Origin: Solirubrobacter pauli
GTDB lineage: Bacteria; Actinomycetota; Thermoleophilia; Solirubrobacterales; Solirubrobacteraceae
Direction of reading: 5' to 3'
Assembly: GCF_003633755.1 (NCBI RefSeq)
Contig: NZ_RBIL01000001.1
Span: 2,279,426-2,343,425, forward strand
DNA: 64,000 nt
In this document: positions 1 through 8,828 of the stretch, in pieces
Layout of the letters: the number at the start of each line of letters is the position of its first letter
Numbering within the stretch: the first letter of the stretch is position 1
Program-made: the position numbers and the translations under genes
Notes under the pieces: model-generated
Seen by the model: only the letters and a program-made list of their open reading frames with translations
Databases searched by the model: none
Told to the model about the DNA's origin: nothing

Positions 1-538
1 AGAGCGCGGGGTCGCGCGCGTCGCAGCCGTAGAAGTGACGCACGTAGGCCTCGCGGGCCCGGTCGCCGTCACGGCGGAGGCGCTCGGCGTCGCGCCGGTC
101 CAGACTCTCCAGCGCCATCGCCTGCGCCACGCGGCGCTCCGGCGGGCCGTCGAGGCGCACGTGCAGGGCGTCGGGGTCCTCGTGCAGGATCAGCGCGCCG
201 GCACGGCCGAGGATGACCGCGCCGCCCTTCGCGTGCTCGCGGATCAGGCTCTCGGTCTCGCGCCGGTAGTCCTCGCCGGCCAGCACGCCGGCCTGGACCA
301 TCGCGCCCGCCAGCTCCGGCAGCAGCGCGAACGAGGACGCGAGCCGGCCGATCGCGTCGCCGAGCGACTCGTCGTGGGCGAGCGCGTCGTCGAGCGAGCA
401 GCCGAGCTTCTCCGCGACGCGCGTCGGGATCGCGCGGTCGAGGAACTCGACCCCGAGGCGCTGGGCCACGGCGGGGCCGATCCGGCTTCCGCCGGCGCCG
501 TAGGAGGCGGAGATGGTGACGAGCGGCGGCGTACGCAG
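1..538 (-). CDS. Cytidylate kinase-like protein (3' end cut by window)
   Basis: The reading frame on the minus strand encodes VTISASYGAGGSRIG near its N-terminus, a nucleotide-kinase P-loop of the cytidylate-kinase-like type, then VILGRAGALIL and HVRLDGPPERRV, which fit the later strands and the arginine-rich lid of that family. These proteins transfer phosphate to a nucleotide or a similar small acceptor; the substrate is not known here. No ATG, GTG or TTG lies in frame between the upstream stop (544-542) and the P-loop. Only ATT (541) and CTG (538) are available. GGAGG at 549-545 sits six bases before the CTG, so CTG is chosen. The frame runs off the window, so length and C-terminus are unknown. 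It follows the winged-helix gene directly and is probably co-translated with it. Confidence 0.75.
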   Translation of the reverse strand, partial: MRTPPLVTISASYGAGGSRIGPAVAQRLGVEFLDRAIPTRVAEKLGCSLDDALAHDESLGDAIGRLASSFALLPELAGAMVQAGVLAGEDYRRETESLIREHAKGGAVILGRAGALILHEDPDALHVRLDGPPERRVAQAMALESLDRRDAERLRRDGDRAREAYVRHFYGCDARDPAL

Positions 539-541
539 AAT

Positions 542-1534
542 CTACCTCCAGACCAGGTCGTCCGCCAACCGCGCCGCTTCGGCCGCGGCGGCGGCGCGGG
601 CCTCCGCGCCGACGTCCGCGAACGGCTCGATCGTGACCACGCCGTCCTCCTGCGCCCACACGCCCGCCATCACGCCGTCCACGAGGAGGACGGGCGAGAA
701 CCACCCGCCGGGGCGGTAGATCCGCTCGGGGGCGACGGTCGCGCGGTCGTCGCGCGGCGCCGCCACGACGTACTGGTCGAACGCCGGCAGCAGGCGCACG
801 TGCCCTTCGGGCCGGGCCGCGGCGATCGCGTCCACGTCCTCCGCGAGCGCCAGGCCGAAGTCCGTCTCGACGACGTCGTCCGGGAACCACTTGCCGGCCT
901 GGGCGGGCGACGGGTGGCCGAACCACTTCGCCAGGTCCTCCCGCGTGGCCGGGCCGTAGCGCGTGAGGAACCGGCGCGCGACCTCCCGCGTGGCGGCCGC
1001 CGGGTCCATGCCCTCGAACGGCTCCGGGAGCGCGAAGCGGCCGTCCTGCGCGTAGATCAGCTCACCGCGGAACGCGACCGGCTTGAGCAGGTCGCCGTAC
1101 CCGCGCGCGAGGCCCGCGTGCACGGACGCCGCGAGCTCCTCGCGGCTCTTCGGGCCGTCCCGCAGCGCCTCCGGGACGCCGACGATGATCCGCTCCACGT
1201 CCTCCGGCGTGAGTTGGAAGTGCTTGAGCCACGACTTGACCTCGTACCGCGGCTTGAGCGCGGCCTGCGCGCCGACCCACAGCGGGAGCTCATCCGTGCG
1301 GTGCAGGTGCAGCGTGCCGCGCTGCGCCCACGTCTTCACCAGCGACCGATCGGCCCACAGCAGCGTCTCGACGTCCGGCGCGTCCTCGACGCGTGCGGCG
1401 AGCGTGAGCTGCGCGCTGGACAGCACCTGCGCGTGCAGGCCGCAGATGTCCGAGACGACCGCGAGCGGATCAGCCGCGCGCGCCGTCAGGTGCTGGCGCG
1501 CCATGCGCCACGCCAGGACCGACTCCCATTTCAC
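542..1534 (-). CDS. AlkZ-like winged-helix protein (HTH_42 family)
   Basis: The 330-residue product resembles the winged-helix HTH_42 family that includes the DNA glycosylases AlkZ and YcaQ, which remove alkylated bases and unhook crosslinks. The N-terminal segment carries ICGLHAQV at the place where AlkZ has its catalytic QxQ pair, so here the pair reads H-A-Q. Later segments (LAKWFGHPS, LLPAFDQYVV, ILVDGVMAGVW-like) match the family's winged-helix and C-terminal barrel. The GTG start at 1534 gives VKWESVLAWRMARQHL, the usual family start; upstream codons in this frame belong to pyrD in another frame. The gene overlaps the end of pyrD by 65 bases. DNA repair is a family-based inference; glycosylase activity of H-x-Q members cannot be judged from sequence. 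Confidence 0.75.
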   Translation of the reverse strand: MKWESVLAWRMARQHLTARAADPLAVVSDICGLHAQVLSSAQLTLAARVEDAPDVETLLWADRSLVKTWAQRGTLHLHRTDELPLWVGAQAALKPRYEVKSWLKHFQLTPEDVERIIVGVPEALRDGPKSREELAASVHAGLARGYGDLLKPVAFRGELIYAQDGRFALPEPFEGMDPAAATREVARRFLTRYGPATREDLAKWFGHPSPAQAGKWFPDDVVETDFGLALAEDVDAIAAARPEGHVRLLPAFDQYVVAAPRDDRATVAPERIYRPGGWFSPVLLVDGVMAGVWAQEDGVVTIEPFADVGAEARAAAAAEAARLADDLVWR

Positions 1535-2561
1535 TGCCGACCAGCTCCTGGATCGTGGTGGCGCCCGCCGCGCGCACGGCGCGGGCGAGCTCGGCGTTGA
1601 TGCGACGCGCCCACAGCGGCCCGCCGTAGACGAAGCCCGTGTACGCCTGGACGAGCGTCGCGCCGGCCCGCACCCGCTCGAGGACGTCGCCGGAGGTCTC
1701 GACGCCGCCGACGCTGACGAGCAGCACCTGGTCGCCCACACGCGCCCGCAGGCGCCGCAGGACCGCGAGCGAGCGGGCCTTGAGCGGGGCGCCGGAGACC
1801 CCGCCCGGCTTGGCCAGCAGCTCGGCGGGGGCGTGCAGGCCCTCGCGCGAGATCGTCGTGTTGGTGGCGATCAGCCCGTCCAGCTTCGCCTCCACGGCGA
1901 AGTCGGCGAGCTGGTCGAGCTGCTCGTCGGACAGGTCGGGTGCGAGCTTGACGAGGACGGGCTTGCCCTCCGCCTCACCGCGCACGGCGGCCAGCAGCTC
2001 GCGCAGGTGCTCGATCGTCTGCAGGTCCCGCAGGCCGGTCGTGTTGGGCGAGCTGACGTTGATGACGACGAAGTCGGCGTGCGGCGCGAGCAGCCTCGCC
2101 GAGGCGCGGTAGTCGTCGGCGGCCGCCTCGAGCGGGGCGACCTTGGACTTGCCGAGGTTGATGGCGACGATCCCGCGGCCGGACCGCGCGGCCAGCTTCG
2201 GCGCCACCGCTTCCGCACCGGGGTTGGGGAAGCCCATCGCGTTCATCAGCGCCCGGTCCTGGGCGAGCCGCCAGACGCGCGGCTTCGGGTTGCCGGGCTG
2301 GCCGATGGCGGTGATCGTCCCGACCTCGACGAACCCGAACCCGAGCGTGTTCAGGCCCTCGAACGCGGTCGCGTGCTTGTCCAGGCCCGCGGCGACGCCG
2401 AGCGGGCTGTCGAACTGCAGGCCCAAGGCGGAGACCCGCAGCGCGGGATCCAAGCGCGGACGCGGCGCCCTGGCGAGCAGCGCGAGGGCCCGCGTGGCGA
2501 GCAGGTGCGCCCGCTCGGCGTCGACACGCGAGAGGACACGGGAGTAGAGGGCGCCGTACAC
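1470..2561 (-). CDS. pyrD: Dihydroorotate dehydrogenase, class 2 (quinone)
   Basis: PyrD oxidises dihydroorotate to orotate in pyrimidine synthesis; class 2 enzymes sit on the membrane and pass electrons to quinone. The product of about 363 residues has the class 2 N-terminal helix (YSRVLSRVDAERAHLLA), the FMN-barrel start SPLGVAAGLDKHA, the active-site segment NVSSPNTTGLRDLQ with the class 2 serine, LVKLAPDLSDEQL, TNTTISREGL and the phosphate-binding VSVGGVETSGDVLERVRAGA. GTG at 2561 fits the family N-terminus; GTG at 2582 is the alternative. The gene is divergent from the transglycosylase, with only about 20 bases between starts and a shared -10 sequence. Its last 22 codons overlap the AlkZ-like gene and are probably a lineage-specific extension. 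Confidence 0.93.
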   Translation of the reverse strand: MYGALYSRVLSRVDAERAHLLATRALALLARAPRPRLDPALRVSALGLQFDSPLGVAAGLDKHATAFEGLNTLGFGFVEVGTITAIGQPGNPKPRVWRLAQDRALMNAMGFPNPGAEAVAPKLAARSGRGIVAINLGKSKVAPLEAAADDYRASARLLAPHADFVVINVSSPNTTGLRDLQTIEHLRELLAAVRGEAEGKPVLVKLAPDLSDEQLDQLADFAVEAKLDGLIATNTTISREGLHAPAELLAKPGGVSGAPLKARSLAVLRRLRARVGDQVLLVSVGGVETSGDVLERVRAGATLVQAYTGFVYGGPLWARRINAELARAVRAAGATTIQELVGSEMGVGPGVAHGAPAPDGARG

Positions 2562-2570
2562 GGTGCGGGT

Positions 2571-2577
2571 TAGCCTA
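2571..2577. promoter_or_regulatory. Shared symmetric -10 element for pyrD and the transglycosylase
   Basis: TAGCCTA reads TAGCCT on the plus strand, seven bases before GTG 2584, and TAGGCT on the minus strand, ten bases before GTG 2561. Both match TAnnnT. The spacing predicts a leaderless plus-strand mRNA and a nearly leaderless pyrD mRNA started from one stretch of melted DNA. Confidence 0.5.
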
Positions 2578-2583
2578 GTCACG

Positions 2584-3873
2584 GTGCTTCGCCTCCGCCT
2601 CGCGCTGGTCGCCGCCGTGCTCGTCGTGGCGGCCGCGCTGCTCTTCGTCGCCACCCAGGGCGGCGACGACGGCAACGTCCCGGTCATCCCGACGCCGCCG
2701 GGCGCCGAGCGCGGCGAGGCCGTGGCGGACCCGTTCGCCTGGACCGCGGAGCGCTCCGACGACCTGACCCGTCGCGCCGCCGCGGGTACGAGCCGCGTGC
2801 TCTACACCCGCTCGCCCGGCGGAGCGGCGGAGACCGCGAAGCGCGTCGCGACGTTCCGCAAGCCGGTGGAGGCGGCCGCCAAGCAGGCCGGCGTGAACCC
2901 GGACCTCCTCGAAGGCCTCGTGTTCCTCGAGAGCGCCGGACGGCCCGACGCCCGCGCCCCCGGCGGGATCGAGGGCGCCGCCGGGCTCACCCAGATCCTC
3001 GGCGAAACCGCCCAGAACCTGCTGCAGATGGACGTCGACCTCGAGCGCAGCGGCAGCTACACCCGCCGCCTGGAGCGCGCGCTGCGGGACGGCAACCTCA
3101 AGCGGGCCGCGGCGCTCAACCGCGCGCGGCGTCGTGTCGACGACCGCTTCGACCCGCCCAAGGCGCTCGCGGGCACCGCGCGCTACCTCAAGTTCGCGCT
3201 CGCGGAGCTCGGCGGCCGGGAGGACCTCGCGTTCGTCTCGTACCACATGGGCGTCGGCAACCTCAAGAACGTGCTCGAGGCGTTCGGCGGCGGCCCGCGG
3301 CCGTACGTCGAGCTCTACTTCGCCTCCTCGCCCACCCGCCACAAGCCGGCCTACGACAAGCTCGCCTCCTTCGGCGACGACTCGTCCAACTACTACTGGA
3401 AGCTCCTCGCCGCGCGGGACATCATGCGCGCCTACCGCCGGGACCCGGCCGCCGTCGCCCGCACCGCCGCCGAGCGCGCCCGCGACGAGAGCGGCCGCCA
3501 GGCGCTCCTGCGCACCGCCCCCCAGGGCGAGCCCCGAGCGGTCAAGGCGACGCCCGCGAACACCGGCCTCACCGTCCCGCCGGGCCTCGAGCTGCGCGAC
3601 GAGGCGGCCGCGGCGGCCGTCTACATCGGGGGCGAGGTCCGCGCCGTCCTCGGCCGCGGCGCCCTGAAGCTCACGAGCGCCACCGACGGCGGCTCGAGCT
3701 TCCGCATCTCCCGCGACTACGCCTCCGAGCAGCAGGCCCTGGCCTTCCAGTACGTCCTGGACCGCCTCACCGTGCTCAACGTGATCGCCTGGTCACGTTC
3801 CGAGCGCACCATCCGCGTCACCGCGGGCCGGGACGCGGAGGTGCTCAAGCCGCTGCTCGACCGGCTGGGCTGA
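2584..3873 (+). CDS. Membrane-anchored lytic transglycosylase (SLT domain)
   Basis: The 429-residue product starts with one membrane segment or uncleaved signal (LRLALVAAVLVVAAALLFVA) and is therefore exported. The segment DLLEGLVFLESAGRPDA supplies the SLT-type catalytic glutamate, followed by GAAGLTQILGETA and a second lobe with FVSYHMGVGNLKNVL, as in soluble lytic transglycosylases that cut peptidoglycan glycan strands to anhydro-muropeptides. The C-terminal 100 residues are less typical and may bind substrate. GTG 2584 was chosen because TAGCCT lies seven bases upstream and because the membrane segment follows at once; GTG 2563 would start upstream of that -10 element. The gene ends four bases before the convergent SDR gene. 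Confidence 0.82.
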   Translation: MLRLRLALVAAVLVVAAALLFVATQGGDDGNVPVIPTPPGAERGEAVADPFAWTAERSDDLTRRAAAGTSRVLYTRSPGGAAETAKRVATFRKPVEAAAKQAGVNPDLLEGLVFLESAGRPDARAPGGIEGAAGLTQILGETAQNLLQMDVDLERSGSYTRRLERALRDGNLKRAAALNRARRRVDDRFDPPKALAGTARYLKFALAELGGREDLAFVSYHMGVGNLKNVLEAFGGGPRPYVELYFASSPTRHKPAYDKLASFGDDSSNYYWKLLAARDIMRAYRRDPAAVARTAAERARDESGRQALLRTAPQGEPRAVKATPANTGLTVPPGLELRDEAAAAAVYIGGEVRAVLGRGALKLTSATDGGSSFRISRDYASEQQALAFQYVLDRLTVLNVIAWSRSERTIRVTAGRDAEVLKPLLDRLG

Positions 3874-3877
3874 GGCC

Positions 3878-4738
<861 letters not shown>

Positions 4739-4744
4739 GTGTCG

Positions 4745-4750
4745 ATTATG
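4745..4750 (-). promoter_or_regulatory. -10 element of the SDR gene
   Basis: CATAAT on the minus strand, five of six bases of TATAAT, ends six bases before ATG 4738. The spacing predicts a leaderless transcript. No -35 element stands out. Confidence 0.4.
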
Positions 4751-4783
4751 GCTGGTAAGTGCCTGGCCGATGGGCAAGATCGG

Positions 4784-5638
4784 TCACAGGAAGGCGCCGC
4801 TCGGCAGGTACGGCGTGAACGGCCCCACGTCTCCGTCCGTGAACACGCCGCCGGCCATGTGGGTCCGCAGCTCCAGGCCGGCTTCGAGCGCCGCCGCGAT
4901 CGCCCACTGCTGCTTGGCGGTCAGCCACTCGACCGTGATCTCGCCGGTGGCGCGGGCGAACACCGCCCGCAGGAGGTCGGTGGCCGCCGACTCGTCGGTC
5001 GCGGCCAGCACCCGCAGCGCGCCGTGCGCGTTGACCACGGCGTAGCCGCGCTCGGGCGCGACCAGCAGCGTCTGCCGCATCTCCAGCATCACCGCGATGT
5101 CCTGGCCGCGCGCCGCGCCGCGGACCGCGCGGTCGACGGCCTCGGTGAGCGGGATGTCGCTCGCGTCGCCGACCCGGACGCCGGCCGGCGCGTGGACGCC
5201 CTTGGGCGTGCCGGCCGCGTCCACGTGCGGGTGCAGCTCCAGTCCCAGCCGGAAGTAGGCCCGCAGCGCCCGCGGGTCGGGCGAGGCCAGGATGACGCGG
5301 CCGCGCGCGCCCTCGGCGTACGCGTGCGCGCGGGCGAGCAGCTGCCCGCCGATCCCCGTCGACTGCCGGTCGGGCCGCACGATCAGCAGCGAGAGCCCCC
5401 ACACGTCCTCACGCCGCAGCGCGAGCGCCGCGCCGACGATCACGCCGTCCTCCTCGGCGACCCACGCACCGTCCGGGTCGGTCGTGGCCAGGTGGCGGTA
5501 GCGCGGACGCGCGAGGACCGGGTCGGGTCGCTGCGGCGGCTCCTCGCCGCGGCTGACGTCGAGCGCCTCGAACGTCATGACGGAGAGGTCGTGGACCTCC
5601 GGCGCCTCGTCGGGGCGCATCGGGCGCAGCTGGGCCAT
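4784..5638 (-). CDS. Double GNAT-domain acetyltransferase
   Basis: The 284-residue product is about twice a single GNAT domain. The first domain carries the acetyl-CoA pyrophosphate loop RQSTGIGGQLLARA preceded by LSLLIVRP, the usual beta4-alpha3 signature. The second half (YAVVNAHGALRVLAATDESAATDLLRA, then ITVEWLTAKQQWAI) repeats the fold without an obvious acetyl-CoA loop, as in the degenerate second domain of two-domain GNATs. The substrate is unknown. ATG 5638 gives the common opening LRPMRPDEAPEVHDL. The gene stands alone between the SDR and the DUF3105 gene, with 172 bases of upstream space shared with the divergent DUF3105 gene. Confidence 0.75.
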   Translation of the reverse strand: MAQLRPMRPDEAPEVHDLSVMTFEALDVSRGEEPPQRPDPVLARPRYRHLATTDPDGAWVAEEDGVIVGAALALRREDVWGLSLLIVRPDRQSTGIGGQLLARAHAYAEGARGRVILASPDPRALRAYFRLGLELHPHVDAAGTPKGVHAPAGVRVGDASDIPLTEAVDRAVRGAARGQDIAVMLEMRQTLLVAPERGYAVVNAHGALRVLAATDESAATDLLRAVFARATGEITVEWLTAKQQWAIAAALEAGLELRTHMAGGVFTDGDVGPFTPYLPSGAFL

Positions 5639-5794
5639 GCCCACGATCCTCGCACGGCGAGCGTCGCCGTCGGCGGCTGGCTGCGGATCTTTCCTCTGCC
5701 TCTCACAAAGGCGATCGCCGAGTTCTTGACGCCTGCCGGCAACCCCGCTCGACCAAACTCCACGGGCGAGCGTCTTAAACACACGAACTGCCGC

Positions 5795-5800
5795 TACCAT
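5795..5800 (+). promoter_or_regulatory. -10 element of the DUF3105 gene
   Basis: TACCAT ends ten bases before ATG 5811. The rest of the 5639-5810 intergenic region is less GC-rich than its surroundings and shows no other clear signal. Confidence 0.35.
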
Positions 5801-5810
5801 CGCCCGCCGG

Positions 5811-6515
5811 ATGTCGAGTCGCCAAGAAGAAAAAGAACGTCGGAAGCGCGAGCGCCAGGAGCGCGAGGCTGCGGAGAAGGCGAAGGCCGCCGGCCGCAAG
5901 CGCATGCAGATGGTCCTCGGTGGCCTGCTCGGTGCGGGCGCGCTCGTAGCCGTGATCGTCGTCCTCGTCGTCGTGCTGTCCGGCGGCGACGGCAACGACG
6001 AGCAGGACCTCCCCGCCGGCGCCGCCGCCATCCCGGCGCAGAAGACGAGCGACGTCAAGGAAGCCGCGCAGCTCGCGGGCTGCACCTACGAGGCCAAGGT
6101 GCCCAACGAGGGCGCGGGCCACGAGGAGAAGGACTTCAAGCCGACGGACTACAAGCAGAACCCGCCGACGTCCGGCGCCCACTTCCCGGAGTGGTACGAC
6201 GACGGCATCTACGCGCCGGGTGACGTGCCCGAGCTCGGCAAGCTCGTCCACACGCTCGAGCACGGCCGGATCGACATCCAGTACAAGCCGGGCACGCCGA
6301 AGACGACCGTCGCCCAGCTCGAGACGCTCTACAACGAGATGGACGGCGGCCACCACCTGCTGCTGTTCGAGAACACGACCGGCATGAAGTACGCGATCGC
6401 GGCCACCGCCTGGGACGCCTCGCTCGGCTGCCCGGCGATGAAGCCCGAGGTGTTCGACGCGATCCGCGCGTTCCGCGCCGAGCACATCGACAAGGGCCCC
6501 GAGGTCGTGCCGTAG
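5811..6515 (+). CDS. DUF3105 membrane-anchored protein
   Basis: The product of 234 residues starts with a highly charged cytoplasmic segment (EEKERRKRERQERE), then one membrane helix (residues about 35-58), a short acidic linker and an extracytoplasmic DUF3105 domain. The domain shows the family signature NPPTSGAHFPEW, then VHTLEHGRIDIQY, and HHLLLFENTTG. DUF3105 proteins are common in actinobacteria and have no assigned function; the conserved histidines suggest metal or cofactor binding, which is inference. Two cysteines (LAGCTYEA and LGCPAM) could form a disulfide outside the membrane. A strong hairpin terminator follows at 6572. Confidence 0.8.
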   Translation: MSSRQEEKERRKRERQEREAAEKAKAAGRKRMQMVLGGLLGAGALVAVIVVLVVVLSGGDGNDEQDLPAGAAAIPAQKTSDVKEAAQLAGCTYEAKVPNEGAGHEEKDFKPTDYKQNPPTSGAHFPEWYDDGIYAPGDVPELGKLVHTLEHGRIDIQYKPGTPKTTVAQLETLYNEMDGGHHLLLFENTTGMKYAIAATAWDASLGCPAMKPEVFDAIRAFRAEHIDKGPEVVP

Positions 6516-6571
6516 GCATTTGAAGGCGGGGCAGCCCCTCCGCGCCACCCCGATCATCCGACCTTCATGGA

Positions 6572-6594
6572 GGGCGCGCCCGACAGGCGCGCCC
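6572..6594. terminator. Terminator between DUF3105 and sugar-transferase genes
   Basis: GGGCGCGCC, a five-base loop and GGCGCGCCC form a perfect nine-pair stem, followed on the plus strand by TTCGTCGTTCT. It lies between convergent genes and may serve both directions. Confidence 0.6.
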
Positions 6595-6603
6595 TTCGTC
6601 GTT

Positions 6604-7215
6604 CTAGCCCCGCCAGCCGCCGGTCTCGCCGCGGTACAGCCCGTGGCCGGTGACGGCCATCCGCGCGGTGAGCACCAGGATGCGCAGGTCCAGCCGCAGC
6701 GTCGCCCGCTCGATGTACTGCAGGTCGAGCTCGATCCGCTCGCTCCACGGCAGCGACGCGCGCCCGTTGACCTGCGCCCAGCCCGTCAGCCCGGGGCGGA
6801 CCGTGAGCCGCTCGCGCTGGCGGTCGGTGTACTGGTCGACCTGCACCTGGATCGTCGGCCGCGGGCCGACGAGCGACATCTCGCCGCGCAGGATGTTGAC
6901 CAGGTTGGGCAGCTCGTCGATCGAGGTGCGCCGCAGCAGCGCGCCGATCCTCGTGATCCGCGTGTCCCCCGCGTCGACGGCCATGCCGGCGCCCATGTGC
7001 TCGGCGCCGGAGACCATCGTGCGCAGCTTGATGACCTCGAACGCGTGGCCGTCCAGGCCGATCCGCCGCTGCTTGTAGATCGGGTGGCCCGGGCTCTCCA
7101 GCCGCACCGCGAGCGCGGCGAGCGCGACGATCGGCGCGCTGATCGTGAGCAGCGGCACCGCGACGGCGAGGTCGAGCGCGCGCTTGCGGCGGGAGTGCAG
7201 GTAGCGGTTCGTCAA
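6604..7215 (-). CDS. Bacterial sugar transferase (polyprenyl-phosphate phosphoglycosyltransferase)
   Basis: A 203-residue monotopic phosphoglycosyltransferase that would load the first sugar-1-phosphate onto undecaprenyl phosphate for a surface polysaccharide. The N-terminal membrane helix (LAVAVPLLTISAPIVALAAL) is followed by the family motifs KLRTM, TSIDELPNLVNILRGEM, SLVGPRP and PGLTGWAQVNGR. The acidic catalytic pair is probably the D-E of SIDELP. It is a short, PglC-like member without the N-terminal four-helix domain. The TTG start at 7215 is preceded by GGAGGGG and overlaps the stop of the upstream glycosyltransferase (TTGA), so the two are translationally coupled. The reader frame has no better ATG or GTG. 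Confidence 0.88.
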   Translation of the reverse strand: MTNRYLHSRRKRALDLAVAVPLLTISAPIVALAALAVRLESPGHPIYKQRRIGLDGHAFEVIKLRTMVSGAEHMGAGMAVDAGDTRITRIGALLRRTSIDELPNLVNILRGEMSLVGPRPTIQVQVDQYTDRQRERLTVRPGLTGWAQVNGRASLPWSERIELDLQYIERATLRLDLRILVLTARMAVTGHGLYRGETGGWRG

Positions 7216-8312
7216 CGGGTCCCCTCCGCGATCTCCCAGCCGACCTGCGTGCCGTGCCGGAGCCAGTCGTACAGGCCGAGCGCGAGCGCGGCGGTGGTCA
7301 GGACGTAGTAGCGGGCGACCAGCACCGGCTTGGCCTTCCGCCGGCTCGCCGCCGCCGCGGCCAACGCCGCCTGTGCGGCGGCCGCCGCCGTGTAGACACC
7401 GCCGCGACGCAGCAGCGCGACCGTGGCGAGCGCGAGCAGCACGTGCAGCAGCGGCGTGCCGTAGCGCAGGAGCCGGTGGCTGACGATCATCAGCGCGTAC
7501 AGCGGCGAGTACCCGCGGGGGTGCAGCAGCCCGCCCTTGAGCACGATCGGCCAGCCGTAGGACATCATCCGCCGCTTGCGGGCCCACTCGCCCTCGATCG
7601 ACGGCACCATCTTCTCGGTGGCGCGCGCCTCGGGCACGTAGACGGCGCGGAATCCCGCCTTGACCATCTGGAACGGCATCGCCAGGTCGTGGCCCATCGT
7701 CGGGTCGACGCGCTCGTAGGCCGCGCGCCGCACCGCGTAGATCGCGCCGTTGCCGCCCGTGACGCTCGCCAGCGCCGACTCCTGCGCGCGCAGGAACATC
7801 TCGTAGCGCCAGTACAGGCCTTCCTGGTTGGTGCCGGCGTCGTTGACGAACGTCACCTGGCCGCACGCGTAGCCGACGGCCGGGTCCGCGAAGGCGCGCA
7901 CGAGCGTGCGGAGCGCGGCCGGCTCCCACAGCGTGTTCGCGTCGCTGAAGGCGACGATCTCCCCGCGCGCCCGCTGGACCGCGGCGTCCTGCGCGCGGTA
8001 CTTGCCCGTCCGCGGCAGCGCGAGCACCTGGTCGGCGCCCTCGGCACCCGCGACCGTGCCCTCGTCGCCCCCGTCGACCGCGACGATCACCTCGAGGTCC
8101 GGGTAGTCGAGCGCGCGCGCGTTGGCGACCTTGGCCGCGATCACAGCCTCCTCGTTGTAGGCGGCGACGATCAGCGTGACGCTGGGCGTGATGTCCGCGC
8201 CGGGCGCCGTGGGCGGGTTGCCCTTGATCCGGCGCAGCAGGGCGAGCGCGGGCGCGTAGGCCGCCTGCGTCCAGACGATCAGGGCGGCGGAGATCCAGAA
8301 GAGCGCGCGCAT
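7212..8312 (-). CDS. Glycosyltransferase family 2, membrane-bound
   Basis: A GT-A fold processive-type glycosyltransferase of 366 residues. One N-terminal membrane helix (FWISAALIVWTQAAYAPALALL) precedes the catalytic domain with TLIVAAYNEEAVI, VIVAVDGGDEGT, FSDANTLWEP (the DxD-like metal site) and GGNGAIYAVRR; the later KRRMMSYGWP is in the place of the Q/RxxRW motif. Three membrane helices follow from about residue 270. Such proteins make membrane or secreted polysaccharide. The ATG at 8312 fits the membrane helix. It is coupled to the sugar transferase by a four-base overlap, and divergent from the GNAT gene at 8346. Confidence 0.85.
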   Translation of the reverse strand: MRALFWISAALIVWTQAAYAPALALLRRIKGNPPTAPGADITPSVTLIVAAYNEEAVIAAKVANARALDYPDLEVIVAVDGGDEGTVAGAEGADQVLALPRTGKYRAQDAAVQRARGEIVAFSDANTLWEPAALRTLVRAFADPAVGYACGQVTFVNDAGTNQEGLYWRYEMFLRAQESALASVTGGNGAIYAVRRAAYERVDPTMGHDLAMPFQMVKAGFRAVYVPEARATEKMVPSIEGEWARKRRMMSYGWPIVLKGGLLHPRGYSPLYALMIVSHRLLRYGTPLLHVLLALATVALLRRGGVYTAAAAAQAALAAAAASRRKAKPVLVARYYVLTTAALALGLYDWLRHGTQVGWEIAEGTR

Positions 8313-8345
8313 GAGGCGGCGAGAAGGGTGGCAGACTGCCGGGCC

Positions 8346-8828
8346 GTGCTGACCCTTCGCCCACCCCGCGTCGAGGACGCCGACGCCCTCGTGGCCGCCT
8401 GCCAGGACCCCGAGATCGCCCGCTGGACCAGCGTGCCGAGCCCGTACACGCGCGCGCACGCGCTGGAGTGGATCGGCCGCCGCCTCCCGACCGTGGAGTC
8501 GTACCTCGGCTTCGAGGACGACGTGCTGGTCGGGTCCTTCAGCCTGCTCGAGATCGACGTCGAGCGCCGGTACGCCGAGATCGGCTACTGGGTGGCGAGG
8601 GAGGCGCGGGGCCGCGGCGTCGCCACCCGCGCGGTGGACTGGCTCCGCGCCCGCGGAGCCGAGCTGGGCCTGAGCACGTTCGAGCTGCTGATCCACCAGG
8701 ACAACCCGGCGTCCCAGGGGGTGGCGCGCCGCGCCGGGTTCACGGACACCGGGGAGCGCCGCCCGGCGCCGCGGGTGAGCCCGCCGACGCCGCCCGAGTG
8801 GATCGTCTACCGCCGCAACGACGCGTAG
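8346..8828 (+). CDS. GNAT acetyltransferase (RimJ/RimL type)
   Basis: A single GNAT domain of 160 residues that acetylates an amino group of a protein N-terminus or small molecule. The opening LTLRPPRVEDADALVAAC and the late segments YAEIGYWVAREARGRGVATRAV (acetyl-CoA loop), HQDNPASQGVARRAGF are typical of the RimJ/RimL subgroup. GTG 8346 matches the family N-terminus; CAGACT ends eight bases before it, consistent with leaderless transcription. The last 22 bases overlap the end of the convergent glycosyltransferase gene. The target is unknown. Confidence 0.8.
   Translation: MLTLRPPRVEDADALVAACQDPEIARWTSVPSPYTRAHALEWIGRRLPTVESYLGFEDDVLVGSFSLLEIDVERRYAEIGYWVAREARGRGVATRAVDWLRARGAELGLSTFELLIHQDNPASQGVARRAGFTDTGERRPAPRVSPPTPPEWIVYRRNDA

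Noticed and set aside
35-1600. Plus-strand frame of 521 codons at the window start
   Set aside because: Opposite strand encodes a P-loop kinase and an HTH_42 protein with family motifs.
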